From Tolypothrix tenuis PCC 7101 (lineage in GTDB: Bacteria; Cyanobacteriota; Cyanobacteriia; Cyanobacteriales; Nostocaceae): DNA of 64,000 bases. Each line of letters begins with the position of its first letter. The first letter of the stretch is position 1. The notes under the pieces were generated by a model. It was not told where the DNA came from. It worked only from the letters and a program-made list of their open reading frames with translations, and made no database searches. Of the stretch, positions 51,676 to 61,200 are shown piece by piece. Location of the stretch: positions 1 to 64,000 of the forward strand of contig NZ_AP018250.1 of the NCBI RefSeq assembly GCF_002368295.1. The letters are read 5' to 3'. A program made the position numbers and the translations under genes.

Positions 51676-52682
51676 CTATATCTGCCCTCATAAAGCGGTA
51701 TATTGGCAATGTTGCAAGCTCTTTGATCGCTGGAATACCTGGACTCTAATTCTTGAATCCAAGCCTCAATGGCAATTTGCTGATTCTGCAATGCTCCATA
51801 GGTGTCGTGATTCAAACGTTGCTGAACTGGAGTAAACTTTTGAATCTGTAGCGGCACTGTCCGCAAAGGGAGATTCTCATCAAGCATTTGCAGATGATCG
51901 ACAAAGCGACGCATATCTTCTGCTACCCCAACTGCCGACGGCGCTGTGAATGTGGCGTAAGCATATAAGTCGATACCCAGTGTCAACAGCCGTTTCATTA
52001 GATGAAATTGCTGGTCGAACAACGCAGACTCTGCACTGGTGTTAAACGCAAATGACTCGGCGTTAAAACCCTTGAAACAACAAACGCGACCGTAGTTGGG
52101 GTATGTGGCGATGAGTTCAATGTCTGCATCAGAAAGATATTTCCAGAAATAATCGTTGCTGAGATTGTCATCAGACCAAAGGTAGATTTGGCCTTCAAGC
52201 CCACGGCTTTTAATCTCAGCCATCATCCAAGGCACCCATTCGGGGACGAGATCAGGCTGTCCACCAGTCAAATCTATGATGGGTGGAGGGTCAGGCTGGT
52301 CGAGATAATGGTTAATTAAGCTAGCGGGACTCAACCAGTCCGAGTAATCAGGATTGGCTTTAAGCAAGTCAAAGGGGACATAACAGTACCAACAGCGCCA
52401 GTTGCACGCCGCGTATTGAAAAACCTGCGCTCGAATCGTATCAGTTGATGGCAGACTAAGCGCCTTGCAAGCCGGGTCAATGGGCAAAGGATTAGAAGGC
52501 CAATTTGTGCTGGCGGAACGTCGGAAATGTCGGATGCGTCCGATCCCACCACAGTTAGGAGGTTCGCTTAAATCCTTTTCTTGCTCCGTGTTAAGAAAGT
52601 TTGTGATTAGGAGGCGCTTACCTTCTAAATCAACTGACGCAGATCGATAACGAGCTGACAAAGCTTCTGTGTTGATTGCCAC
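51672..52682 (-). CDS. Radical SAM enzyme
   Basis: This 336-aa protein has the [4Fe-4S]-binding motif CNWRCWYC (Cys 93, 97 and 100, the CX3CX2C pattern) and the SAM-binding LTGGQPD motif near 139-145 (the GGEP-like position). A TIM-barrel-like strand pattern follows: GQIYLWSDDNL, ELIATYPNYGRVCCFKGF, and LGIDLYAYATFTAP. It would generate a 5'-deoxyadenosyl radical; the substrate is unknown. The ~85-residue extension before the cluster and its position in an operon with a methyltransferase, an ASCH protein and a nucleotide kinase point to chemistry on a nucleobase or nucleotide. It is not a clear viperin: the usual CNYxCGFC context is absent. Confidence 0.8.
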   Translation of the reverse strand: MAINTEALSARYRSASVDLEGKRLLITNFLNTEQEKDLSEPPNCGGIGRIRHFRRSASTNWPSNPLPIDPACKALSLPSTDTIRAQVFQYAACNWRCWYCYVPFDLLKANPDYSDWLSPASLINHYLDQPDPPPIIDLTGGQPDLVPEWVPWMMAEIKSRGLEGQIYLWSDDNLSNDYFWKYLSDADIELIATYPNYGRVCCFKGFNAESFAFNTSAESALFDQQFHLMKRLLTLGIDLYAYATFTAPSAVGVAEDMRRFVDHLQMLDENLPLRTVPLQIQKFTPVQQRLNHDTYGALQNQQIAIEAWIQELESRYSSDQRACNIANIPLYEGRYR

Positions 52683-52690
52683 TGATACTT

Positions 52691-53329
52691 TTACCCCCCT
52701 TCGTCTTCTGTAGACGAACTTTCTTCACAGCGCAGAGGTTTTAGTCGTGGTACTTCCTCCCCATTTTCTGTGAGAAACGGTAATCGCTCGTTAATGTAAA
52801 GCATCACCAAATCTGAGAAATATCCTATTTCCTCCTCAGTTAACTCCCGACCGAGAGGAATGTTATGCCAATACTCTATGCATTTACGGCAGCAACAAGC
52901 TGTAGCGTGTTGGGCATAGTGAATGGCATTGGCTTTATCTGAATCGGCTCCCGGTGTTTGGCGACCATCATAAGCGGGTTCTGCTGAACCTACTGATTTG
53001 CGAATCCGCTTCTCGACTGCATCCCGCATCCCGCTTTTTCCTTTGCGGCGGGCATGATTAATAGCTTTTTGGCTAATTTCAACGTGCCAAAAATAGTGGC
53101 GAATTAGTTCACGCTTGAGAGCCGCAAAAGTGTAATTTACATCACTCAAATCGCGTTTTTGGACTCGGCTCCAATCAACCAGGTCTGCACCGCATGAATG
53201 GCATTGACCAATTTGGTCAGCTACTTTCTTTTTCTGACTGTTTTTGAAACAGTGCAATCCGTTATCACAGTCGCTGCTAGTGCAAGAAATTTTGAGTGGC
53301 TTGAGGGTTATTGTTTGGTTTTGTGTCAT
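52691..53329 (-). CDS. Zinc-binding protein with C-terminal DUF4186-like domain
   Basis: In this 212-aa protein residues ~14-45 carry paired cysteines (CTSSDCDNGLHC...CHSCG) resembling a zinc ribbon. The C-terminal half has the DUF4186 pattern: EPAYDGRQTP, then AQHATACCCRKCIEYWHNIPLGRELTEEE with its conserved Cys/His cluster. DUF4186 has no established function. The zinc ribbon suggests nucleic-acid or protein contact. The gene lies 8 bp before the radical SAM gene and 13 bp after the XRE-ImmA gene, in the middle of the operon. The fusion of a zinc ribbon to DUF4186 is unusual to me. Confidence 0.65.
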   Translation of the reverse strand: MTQNQTITLKPLKISCTSSDCDNGLHCFKNSQKKKVADQIGQCHSCGADLVDWSRVQKRDLSDVNYTFAALKRELIRHYFWHVEISQKAINHARRKGKSGMRDAVEKRIRKSVGSAEPAYDGRQTPGADSDKANAIHYAQHATACCCRKCIEYWHNIPLGRELTEEEIGYFSDLVMLYINERLPFLTENGEEVPRLKPLRCEESSSTEDEGG

Positions 53330-53342
53330 AAAACGCTTAGAC

Positions 53343-54812
53343 TCAATTATCTATATCAGACAGTGCTTGCAAAAGTAAGTTTTGATCCACTTCATTTAGT
53401 CGTCCGAAATTAGTTTGTTCAAGAAGGAAGTCACGCGCAATCTGCCAAGGATTTTGATCTAGAGATTGGAGATTTGTTGCTGCTCCCCACCAGTTAATAC
53501 CCTGAAGTGACAAACGAAATGCCATATAGTTGGCAAGTGAATCAGATGGAACGTTCTCTCTGTTAGCAATTTGAGGGACAACTTTCTTTAATCGCTCAAC
53601 GCTACCGTTTGCTGCTTCTACACACATCTGAGCCAGTTCCTCAGCACGGCCACTTAGCACAACATTCCCAGCCTCTAGATTTACTTCCATCTCTTCTTGA
53701 GATTCCCGTCGCTCAATAGCCGTCTCTTCAGCTTCGACAACAGTACGTTCATCTAAATCAGGTTCCCGTGCAGCATGAAAAAGTTCATGAAGGAGGTCAA
53801 AAAGCCAACGTGCAGCAGATGACGTTTGTTGTTTAAGAACAATCACGTTGCGTCCTCCCACACGCCAAAAAGCTCCGTGAAACGCACTAGGGTCTTTCAG
53901 GGGTAACACTGGTACACCTAGACTCCAAAGGTACTGCAACGCATTTTTAAATGTTAGGCTTCCATAAGTTGAAATAATTGCTTCTCGAACTTCATTAGCA
54001 TCTGTAGGAATTCGCTTCTTGGGCAAATCTGATGTCGCTTCCAGTAAGAGGAGAGCCAGAAAATGGGCATAAACTGTATATGCGCTTAGACGGCGTTCAT
54101 CTGTCCGTGCAGAAACTTTAAAACGAACCGTTCCCAATGCTGCTGTGTTTAGCTGCAATGGACTGGAGCTAAAAATTTCAGTTGGTGTCAATTTGAAAAC
54201 TCGCTGTAAAAGTGTGGCAATACGGAAGATTAAGCTACTTTCTTCTTCTTCAGTTAACTTTTCTGTTTGTATATTCGCCGCTGTTAATTGAGGAAGCAAT
54301 CGTCTCAGCACAAGATTGCGGTCAATTCCAACTTGATTTAGACGCTGAAACAGCGTAGTTAGTGAACCTTGGACACTACGCAAGAAAACATCTTCTCGCA
54401 CCTTAATTCCAAGCGCCTGACTTACCTCGACTAATCGCCCGAAGCTTGCAGAGGAATATTCGGTATCTTCATAACGTTGTATCTGCTGCTCTTTGAGTCC
54501 AAGTCGTTCAGCCAAATCTTTTTGGCTTAGTCCAGCCGCAATGCGTGCTTTGATCAGGGCGCGTGGTATTTCCTCTAATGATTCAATCTCAAGTACTGCT
54601 CGCTGACCTGACTTTAATGCCTCGTATTCCTCTAATTGTTTACGCAGATCGGTAAGCTGGCTCTGTAACGCATCCACTTGAGCCTTTTGCAGTATTGGAT
54701 GCACCTTTTGGTTAGATTGTGATTGTTTAGCAAGTTCTTCTAATGCACGCGAGAACTTATCTATTTGGGCCTTTGTTATGCGGTACTGCCGCTCGTTCTT
54801 GATCATAGCCAT
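53343..54812 (-). CDS. XRE-family regulator fused to ImmA/IrrE-type metallopeptidase
   Basis: This 489-aa protein has an N-terminal coiled coil (about 15-70), then an XRE helix-turn-helix (about 82-125: IPRALIKARIAAGLSQKDLAERLGLKEQQIQRYE). The C-terminal ImmA/IrrE zinc-protease domain has the HELFH active-site motif at about 335-340 and a downstream EAEE/ERRE acidic segment. Such proteins sense stress or phage DNA and cleave a repressor, and they are frequent control genes of mobile and defence operons. It overlaps the DUF6932 gene by 10 bp. The duplicated CACAAC-N6-GTTGTG operator ahead of that gene is its likely target. The downstream genes are probably under its control. Confidence 0.82.
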   Translation of the reverse strand: MAMIKNERQYRITKAQIDKFSRALEELAKQSQSNQKVHPILQKAQVDALQSQLTDLRKQLEEYEALKSGQRAVLEIESLEEIPRALIKARIAAGLSQKDLAERLGLKEQQIQRYEDTEYSSASFGRLVEVSQALGIKVREDVFLRSVQGSLTTLFQRLNQVGIDRNLVLRRLLPQLTAANIQTEKLTEEEESSLIFRIATLLQRVFKLTPTEIFSSSPLQLNTAALGTVRFKVSARTDERRLSAYTVYAHFLALLLLEATSDLPKKRIPTDANEVREAIISTYGSLTFKNALQYLWSLGVPVLPLKDPSAFHGAFWRVGGRNVIVLKQQTSSAARWLFDLLHELFHAAREPDLDERTVVEAEETAIERRESQEEMEVNLEAGNVVLSGRAEELAQMCVEAANGSVERLKKVVPQIANRENVPSDSLANYMAFRLSLQGINWWGAATNLQSLDQNPWQIARDFLLEQTNFGRLNEVDQNLLLQALSDIDN

Positions 54813-55246
54813 GCCCTCCGCAAATCTATGGCAACAATGCCTTTGGGGTTGCCAGTGTTCTTATCAACCTGAAAAAACTCTAAAAATGTTTTTCCAGTAA
54901 TACTTTCTGATGTTTGCGCTGGGAAGAGTTCTCCTTGGTACTTAATTTTTTGGGCAGCTCGACCATTGTCGAAGTTAAGCAAAATGGGGTCAAGTAGGTA
55001 GGGATCAACACCTGTAACATCCCAGCAGCCGTCATAATCATTAGGATTTTCCTTCTCCGTTACGAAACTGCCATCAATATAAATCACTGGGCAACCTGCC
55101 TTTGACAGTGAATCTATGGCAGACTTCAGTCCCTTGAGAAGTTGCTGTCGGCGTGGTGTCGTGCCAAATCGTTCCACGAATTCTTGCCATTTAGTCCAAT
55201 GCACTCCTGGAGGCAAGTTTCCATCAGAGTTAAACGTTGGTATCAT
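54803..55246 (-). CDS. DUF6932-type protein, first gene of the operon
   Basis: This ~147-aa protein starts at ATG 55246 (MIPTFNSDGNLPPGVHWTKW...). A longer frame from 55303 is open, but its first 19 residues translate the repeated operator, and the family normally begins MIP.F...LPPG, so the short form is right. Family features are YIDGSFVTEKENPNDYDGCWD (about 55-75) and a VDPYLLDPILLNFDNGRAAQK segment, which resemble a minimal nucleotidyltransferase core (GSxVT, DYD). Such proteins often accompany ImmA/IrrE regulators, as here. Function unknown. Confidence 0.75.
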   Translation of the reverse strand: MIPTFNSDGNLPPGVHWTKWQEFVERFGTTPRRQQLLKGLKSAIDSLSKAGCPVIYIDGSFVTEKENPNDYDGCWDVTGVDPYLLDPILLNFDNGRAAQKIKYQGELFPAQTSESITGKTFLEFFQVDKNTGNPKGIVAIDLRRAWL

Positions 55247-55248
55247 GT

Positions 55249-55296
55249 CACAACTTTTTTGTTGTGTTTTTAATTTAGCACAACTTTTTTGTTGTG
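55249..55296. promoter_or_regulatory. Duplicated operator CACAAC-N6-GTTGTG upstream of the DUF6932 operon
   Basis: The dyad CACAACTTTTTTGTTGTG occurs at 55249-55266 and again, identical, at 55279-55296 (30-bp period). The proximal copy ends 2 bp before the start codon at 55246, covering the ribosome-binding position; the distal copy covers the promoter region. This is what an autoregulatory XRE-type repressor site looks like, and the XRE-ImmA gene is the second gene of the operon. Confidence 0.65.
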
Positions 55297-55580
55297 TTGC
55301 CAAAAAACTGCAAAAATTTCAAAGCTATCTTGTCGAATAGCTGAAGAAGGGCTATATCTTTTTAATCCCGTCCCAAGAGAATCGGACGTGTGGTGCTGTG
55401 AGTGACTTAAATGCTTTTGACACTACAGTTAACGACACTAGTACTGAGGAACATTTCTTCTCTTGGTTTGGCTGGGACAATTTCAATGGGTACAGCAAAT
55501 ATCCCACAGAATATTACTCTATTAACCTGTATTGATGCACGGTTAACTCCAGTGAGTTGCCCAACTGATGGAGGGCACAT
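55297..55580. other. Intergenic region upstream of the radical SAM operon
   Basis: This 284-bp non-coding stretch lies between the operator and the coiled-coil gene that ends at 55581. It shows no clear coding frame, hairpin or repeat beyond the operator itself. An open rightward frame here (55411-55677) has no coding character and mostly overlaps the gene on the other strand. Confidence 0.45.
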
Positions 55581-56072
55581 TCAAAAACCCTCAACATCTT
55601 CTCCACCCAAACTACCTGAGCCTTCCCCAAAAAGCCAGTCGCTATCACTGTCGGCATTACCTTCGCCATCCACTTGAAGATTTAAGGAAGGTATTAGCTG
55701 TTCAATTTGGCTTTCAAGTCGGGATATCGCCAGCGTTAAAGAAGCAAGTTGCTCCCTATCTTTCTTAATTTCATTTGAAATCCCCACCCGCAATTGATTT
55801 AACCGCTCTTGGAGGGTATGTACTTCCGATTTGGTCGCAGAAGGAATATTCACCTTCTCTTCCAGGGCGGCGATTTGAGCTTTCAAAGCTTCAATTTCAG
55901 CAGCAGTTGCACTTACACCATCCGCACTCTCTTCAAAGAGTGCATTTCTAATACAATCCAGCACAAACTCCTTAAAAGTTAAGCGCAACTCCTCAGCACG
56001 CTGCTTGGCCTGCTTCACCAACTCCCGGTCTTCTTCAGACAGAAGTTTTATATTTATCTGCGGATATTCCAC
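55581..56072 (-). CDS. Coiled-coil protein with RHH-like N-terminus, 163 aa
   Basis: The N-terminus (QINIKLLSEEDRELVKQAKQRAEELRLTFKEFVLDCIRNALF, about 5-46) has the strand-helix-helix spacing of a ribbon-helix-helix domain. A long heptad coiled coil follows (about 55-135), then an acidic Gly/Ser/Asp tail (about 138-163). This is a typical layout of small plasmid- or phage-derived accessory proteins in cyanobacteria (partition or regulatory partners). It is transcribed leftward, divergent from the recombinase. No enzyme motif is visible. Confidence 0.6.
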   Translation of the reverse strand: MEYPQINIKLLSEEDRELVKQAKQRAEELRLTFKEFVLDCIRNALFEESADGVSATAAEIEALKAQIAALEEKVNIPSATKSEVHTLQERLNQLRVGISNEIKKDREQLASLTLAISRLESQIEQLIPSLNLQVDGEGNADSDSDWLFGEGSGSLGGEDVEGF

Positions 56073-56218
56073 CAGTTCCTCGCGCTTTTGTTGTGGAGAA
56101 GTGATTTCTAACCAGTTCTTTAACCATTTGCTTCAAGTTCTAATATTTACTTACTCCCCCCACCTCCCCATCTACCTCTACTTCCCCTACTCTTCTCACT
56201 ACCATCATCGCATATGGG

Positions 56219-56232
56219 ATATCCGCGGATAT
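56219..56232. repeat. 14-bp palindrome ATATCCGCGGATAT upstream of the recombinase
   Basis: This perfect dyad lies 120 bp before the recombinase start and between two divergent genes. Its core TCCGCGGATA recurs at 57580-57589, just upstream of the RHH gene at 57625. It could be an operator or a recombinase-binding site; no longer flanking repeat was found. Confidence 0.3.
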
Positions 56233-56351
56233 ACGATATAGATTATTTTCAATGAGTAATTTTGTGGTGCTTGGGAAACAACTATCATAAAGATACCGGG
56301 AATTACAGTTCTCGGCATCATAATTATCAGTGGGGGTTGGGGAATTTTATT

Positions 56352-57434
56352 ATGGAAAATTTACCCGTCAAAAGCGTGGAATCACTTGCTGTGGAGGTGG
56401 TGACTCTACCGCTTGATGAAGCTCGTGTCGCGCTTGTGGATTATTATTTTCCCAACCGCCAGAAAATTAATTCGACACAACAGCTAATTGAGCTATGGGT
56501 ACATTCTGTCACTATCAAAAGCGACCAAACGCGACGGGCATATCGGCAAATTGGTTATGAGCTTGTCGATTATATGCAGTCGCGGTTTGGGATATCTGAT
56601 TTAAGGATGGTAACGTTATTCCATCTACACGCTTATCTGGCTTGGCTCAAGGATGAAAAGCCAGTACGGGGAAAGAAAAATACTTATGGAATTAGTAAAA
56701 ATACTGCGGCTAAATACACGGCGGCGATTAAAAGTTTGTGGGAGTGGGGTACTAGAGCTTCTATTGGTTATTTTGCTATCGACTTGGGCAAGGACTTAAG
56801 CATCCAGTGGGATGATAAGCTCGCAGAGCGGATTCTCTCGGAACGCGAGATTGCTAAGTTGGAAAAAGCGGCGATTGAAGTAGACTTGCAACACAATACT
56901 AATAAGATGCATTGGCTGCTGTTTACTCTCATCTTTTACAGTGGGGTGAGGGCGGGAGAAATTGCCCGGCAAACTTCTGATTATGGTAAGCGCGTAATTA
57001 CGCCGGGGTTATTTTGGCGGCAGTTTCGGGAGGATGGAGATTGTCTGTTGTTAACTGTGACGGGGAAACGAAATAAAACTAGAACTATTAGTCTCGATCC
57101 GGAGACGAGTGAGGTGTTACTGGATTATCGTGGGGATGCCAGCAATGATCGGCCGGTGTTTCCTAGTCCCAGTCGGCGGGATAGGGGTAAACCTTTAAGC
57201 GATCGCGGGTTGCGACTGATGATGGAGGAAATTTCTGCTTGTGCGGGAATTAAGTTCAGTGCCCACTTTCTCCGCCACACTCACGCGACGCTGGCTAAAA
57301 AAAATGGAGCTTCTGATTTTGACTTGCAAGCAGATTTGGGCCATGCTTCCCCGGCGACAACTGCAAAGTACATTCACCATGTTGGGCGTGTTGGGACTTC
57401 TCACGCACTGCGTAGAAAAAGCAAACATCGGTAA
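56352..57434 (+). CDS. Tyrosine recombinase (phage-integrase family)
   Basis: This ~360-aa protein starts at ATG 56352; a frame from 56262 is open but adds 30 atypical residues. The N-terminal SAM-like DNA-binding domain includes TQQLIELWVHSVTIKSDQTRRAYRQ and the core-binding helix KNTAAKYTAAIKSLWEWG. The catalytic domain has all key residues: Arg in SGVRAGEIAR (about 200), Lys in GKRNKTRTI, HFLRHTHA (about 304), LGHASPATTAKYIHH with His at about 329 and the nucleophile Tyr at about 339. It looks active. It may integrate the neighbouring accessory region or resolve a plasmid. Att sites were not identified. Confidence 0.88.
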   Translation: MENLPVKSVESLAVEVVTLPLDEARVALVDYYFPNRQKINSTQQLIELWVHSVTIKSDQTRRAYRQIGYELVDYMQSRFGISDLRMVTLFHLHAYLAWLKDEKPVRGKKNTYGISKNTAAKYTAAIKSLWEWGTRASIGYFAIDLGKDLSIQWDDKLAERILSEREIAKLEKAAIEVDLQHNTNKMHWLLFTLIFYSGVRAGEIARQTSDYGKRVITPGLFWRQFREDGDCLLLTVTGKRNKTRTISLDPETSEVLLDYRGDASNDRPVFPSPSRRDRGKPLSDRGLRLMMEEISACAGIKFSAHFLRHTHATLAKKNGASDFDLQADLGHASPATTAKYIHHVGRVGTSHALRRKSKHR

Positions 57435-57593
57435 AAAATAAAAAACGTAAATGTACCCCTACGGGGAAGCCACTCCAGAAGGCATCGCCTCCGCCGGGCG
57501 GTTAGGCCATCGCACTCATGCGCTCATCATGATAGTGTCAAGGTAGTTATCAAGATGGAAACACGCTCAGTTGTTCCTGTCCGCGGATAATTT

Positions 57594-57621
57594 TACCTAG
57601 ATAATACCTAGACATTACCTA
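57594..57621. promoter_or_regulatory. Three 11-bp iterated operator sites (TACCTAGA) before the RHH gene
   Basis: TACCTA occurs at 57594-57599, 57605-57610 and 57616-57621, each followed by GA, with an exact 11-bp period, and the last one ends 3 bp before the start codon at 57625. Helical phasing and position over the translation-start region fit autorepression by the RHH protein it precedes. Confidence 0.55.
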
Positions 57622-57624
57622 GAT

Positions 57625-58149
57625 ATGAGCAATACAGGGAGAACAAAGAAGCTAGCATCTTTCAACTGTGACCAAAAGATGTGGGAGCAGTTTATCGCCC
57701 GTTGCAACTCGAAAGGCACGACGGCAACAGCGACGCTCACCCGTTTTATTGAGCTATACCTAGATGGTTCTCTAGATGATCTTGATGCAATTGCTGGTAA
57801 TGAAGATAAACGTTTGGACTCTTTAGAACAAAAAACTGAAGAGATAACAGCCCAAATGAAACAATTTGCTGAGGCGATTATTAAAATTCAAAATTATCTC
57901 AACAACCAACCGAAACGGCAGAAGAAATCGTACAACAACAATTCATATTATCAAGGGCAAACTCCTCGAATCCAACCGCTAACGGAAGAAGGTTTAGCTT
58001 CAAGACTTGGTGTAAGTGTAGAAACTATACGCGAGCAGCGAATTAATCTGCCACCACCGCTTTTTGTGGGATGGTGCAAAGGCAAGGATAGAGCAGGGTT
58101 AGGATGGGAATTTAATCAGGATACGGGATTATATCATCCGGCAAGTTAG
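57625..58149 (+). CDS. RHH-type DNA-binding protein with coiled coil and C-terminal domain, 174 aa
   Basis: The N-terminal segment (KKLASFNCDQKMWEQFIARCNSKGTTATATLTRFIELYLDG, about 8-48) fits a ribbon-helix-helix fold. A coiled coil (about 60-95) and a basic Asn/Gln linker (about 97-118) follow. A small C-terminal domain contains LASRLGVSVETIREQR (about 130-145, HTH-like) and GWEFNQDTGLYHPA. It is probably a plasmid- or element-borne regulator or partition-like protein. It is preceded by three 11-bp direct repeats that probably form its operator, and lies 190 bp downstream of the recombinase. Confidence 0.65.
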   Translation: MSNTGRTKKLASFNCDQKMWEQFIARCNSKGTTATATLTRFIELYLDGSLDDLDAIAGNEDKRLDSLEQKTEEITAQMKQFAEAIIKIQNYLNNQPKRQKKSYNNNSYYQGQTPRIQPLTEEGLASRLGVSVETIREQRINLPPPLFVGWCKGKDRAGLGWEFNQDTGLYHPAS

Positions 58150-58209
58150 AATTTTTATTAATTTTAATAATTTTTGAATTTAGACTGAATACTTCAGAGA
58201 TTGCAGTTA

Positions 58210-61200
58210 TCAATTTAACCCGGAACAGGTGAAAGCTGCCCAATAATAAGGATGAGAGAAAGGTTTAGATTCTCGACAAAAAAGTTCTAAATCTTTTTTT
58301 GCTTGATAAATCAATTTTCCGATTTTGTCGTATTTTTTGTATTCTTCATTGCATTGTTCATATAATAGGGAACTATGGGAATAGCTATCCCGTTCTTTTT
58401 GAATTTTTTTACGCAGCGTGTCAGTTTCCTTGCCTTTCTGCGTCAAAAAATAACTTAACTTAGGTTTGTAAATAGTGGTAAGAGTTTCACCTGTAAGGGT
58501 ACGCAGTTCAAATTGAGCTTGTCTGATTGATTGCAGTCGTTTATTCCCCTGATGTCGGGATTGATAGTAAAATACTGAAAAGAGTGCTGTTGCCAAGTCA
58601 TTTACTGCCCAGAGTGTACTGATAACACTTTTAGCACCAGCACAAAGGAAAGCTGTTGAAAAAGTGAGAATATCGTCAGTTATTTCAGTCACACTTAAAC
58701 CAGTTTCACAGCAAGATAGAAATACATCTTCTAACTGGGGATTGCGCCAACTTGGAGTTAATAACTGACTTAATGTAATACAGCCATCTCCTAAAAATAA
58801 TGCGGATTCTAGAGGATTATCGAGCCGCGAGCGCGCGTGATGACTAGAATGAATTACTTGGACTTTTTGTATCAGTTGCCGATAGTTGCTGACACTAGCT
58901 TCTTGACTACCTTTTAAACGTTGATGATTGGGAATATTATATAAATTTGCTAGTTGTTCTCCTTCCCAACTAGCGTAGGGTAAATCTTCAGTAGCATCTT
59001 CAACAATACCGTAATTCATAAGACTACTTACTGTGGGGCGGTTGTGACAAAATTCTAAAATTTGGCAGCTAGGAACATAACGAATGATAAATTTATCCCC
59101 CAAATATTGATTTTCTCCAATTGGTAAAGCAGCAAAAGGAATTTGATGTAATGCCAGATGAGGAATAAGAATCAATTCATCAATATTTTTCAGATGTTGT
59201 GCAATTAAATCATTTAACTTTAAGACTTCAGCTAGTTCTGCTATTAAAAAAATAAATTGCTCTTTCCAAGTATCTTTGTGATGAACATATTGCCCTAACC
59301 AGTGAGTTAAAATAGATTCTTGTAAAGTCTCAAATCCTAAGCCAGTGCAAGTGTGCAAAGTAATTTGACTCTGCCGGATGATAAAGATATGAGTGTCATT
59401 CGAGGTAGTATAAAAGCTCAGGATAGCTGTGGTGGGTAGGTCAATTAACTGCTGTATGGATGATAAATTCATAGGGTTTACTTGAATTTGACCAGCCAGG
59501 ACAGGATCTAGACGGCGCATTTGTTCCCAAATTTGCTGTTTGTCAGCTTCCAAATCTGCAATTATTTTGTTATGAGCTTCGATAGCAGCACGGTTCTGTG
59601 GGCTTTTACCGAGTTTACTACCATCAAAGTTACTGCTATTATTATGCTGTCTTAGTTCATTATCAATTTGCCGCTGTATAGCTTCAAAATCTTGTAAATA
59701 CTGTTGAATTTCATCAGGAATTTCACCATCTGAATAAAGGTCATTACTGGCAATTAAATCTACGAGTCGTTTTGAGCGAGAACGTTCGACATATTCAACA
59801 GCTTTATTCAGTTGTTTATTATTAATACAAGCTTGCACCATATTTTCATAAACATGGAGAGAATCAGCTAAGATTTCTTGACGGCGTGATTCTAAACTTG
59901 CCCAAGTGCGACTGGTTTCTACAGCTTCAATTGCCACACTATAGCCCCTAATCGCTTCAGCCCAATCACCAATGTTAAAAGCAGTGTTTCCCAGGGTTTG
60001 TCCTACTTTTAGGCATTCATTAGGGAAAGCGGTGGGAGTGAAGATTTTTAAAGCTGAACGATAACAGCTAATCGCTTCTTCTATTTGCTCTTGTTCTAAG
60101 AAGACATTTCCTAGATTCAGATGAGCCATAGCCCACTGTCGCGGAAATTCTTCTTTGGTTAAGACTTGTAAAGCTGATTGATGAGCAGCGATCGCCTTTT
60201 CTAAATTTTCGCGCCTATCCCCATGAATTCGGTGAAGATAGGCATTAGCTAAATTCATGTGTACTTCTGCCCAACCTTGGGGGAAGGCTGCTTTTGTGTA
60301 GACTTGTAAAGCAGATTGATTAGCAGCGATCGCCATTTCCACATTTTCTGCTGCATCACCTCTGAGTCTTTGACGATAAGCAGAGCCAATGTTGAATTGA
60401 GTTTGCGCCCAAAGTTCCGGGAAGTCTTCACGAGTACGAATGGAAAGAGCATTTTGATAACAAGCGATCGCTTTTTCTAAATTCTCAGCCTTGTCACCGA
60501 GAATGCGATCGCGGTAAACAAGACCTAGATTGTTTTGTATTTGCGCCCATTGTTCAGGATCTTGATCGTATGTGAAAACCTGCATCGCAGCTTCACCAGC
60601 CTGAATTGCTAGTTCTGCATTCTCTACTTGATCGCCACGAATTCTATAACCATAAGTAATGACCAAACTATTTTGAATTGTTGCCCAGAGTTCAGGAAAC
60701 TGTTCACAGTTACACACTTGCAAAGCATTGTGTAAGTAAGACAGTGATTGTTCCAGGTTTTCTGCTTGCTCACCCTTTATTCGACGGTGGTAAGCATTGC
60801 CCAGCATACTTTGACACAGACACCATACTTCTGGTGAATCTTCGTAAGTCAATACTTTAGAGGCAAGTTCATACCCTGTAATGGCAATCTCTAAATTATT
60901 CGCCTCACTACCCTGTCGAAATTCTTTAATCAGAAGGCTCAAACCTACAAGGCTTGCAGCAAGGTCTTGTGCATATTCTGGCGGTGCTTCAGACAGCATA
61001 GCTTCTGTCTTCAAACGCAATACAGTCGCAAAGCGTTCATCAAGTTTGTGTTTATTTGCTTCCAGTAATGGATATACAACAGCTTTAGGATTGTCTAGGT
61101 TCTTGAAAACTGCTTCAAATAGCTGAATCTGAAATAGTTCGCGGCTCGCATCTTCAATCTGTTCCCATTGTTCAGGAAAATCTTTCTTAGTAAAAACACT

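Noticed and set aside
51672..52682. Radical SAM gene as a prokaryotic viperin paired with a nucleotide kinase
   Set aside because: The kinase pairing is suggestive, but the residues around the cysteine motif and the long N-terminal extension do not match viperin.
55246..55303. N-terminal extension of the DUF6932 gene with a repeated TQQKSC peptide
   Set aside because: It is the translation of the duplicated operator; the family start MIP...LPPG lies at 55246.
56262..56351. Longer recombinase N-terminus, and a membrane-helix-like peptide (ITVLGIIIISGGWGILL) in another frame at 56287-56360
   Set aside because: The extension is atypical for the family, and the membrane-like frame has no start codon and ends quickly.
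57756..57764. Further TACCTAGAT copy inside the RHH coding region
   Set aside because: It is out of phase with the operator repeats and is explained by the coding sequence Tyr-Leu-Asp.
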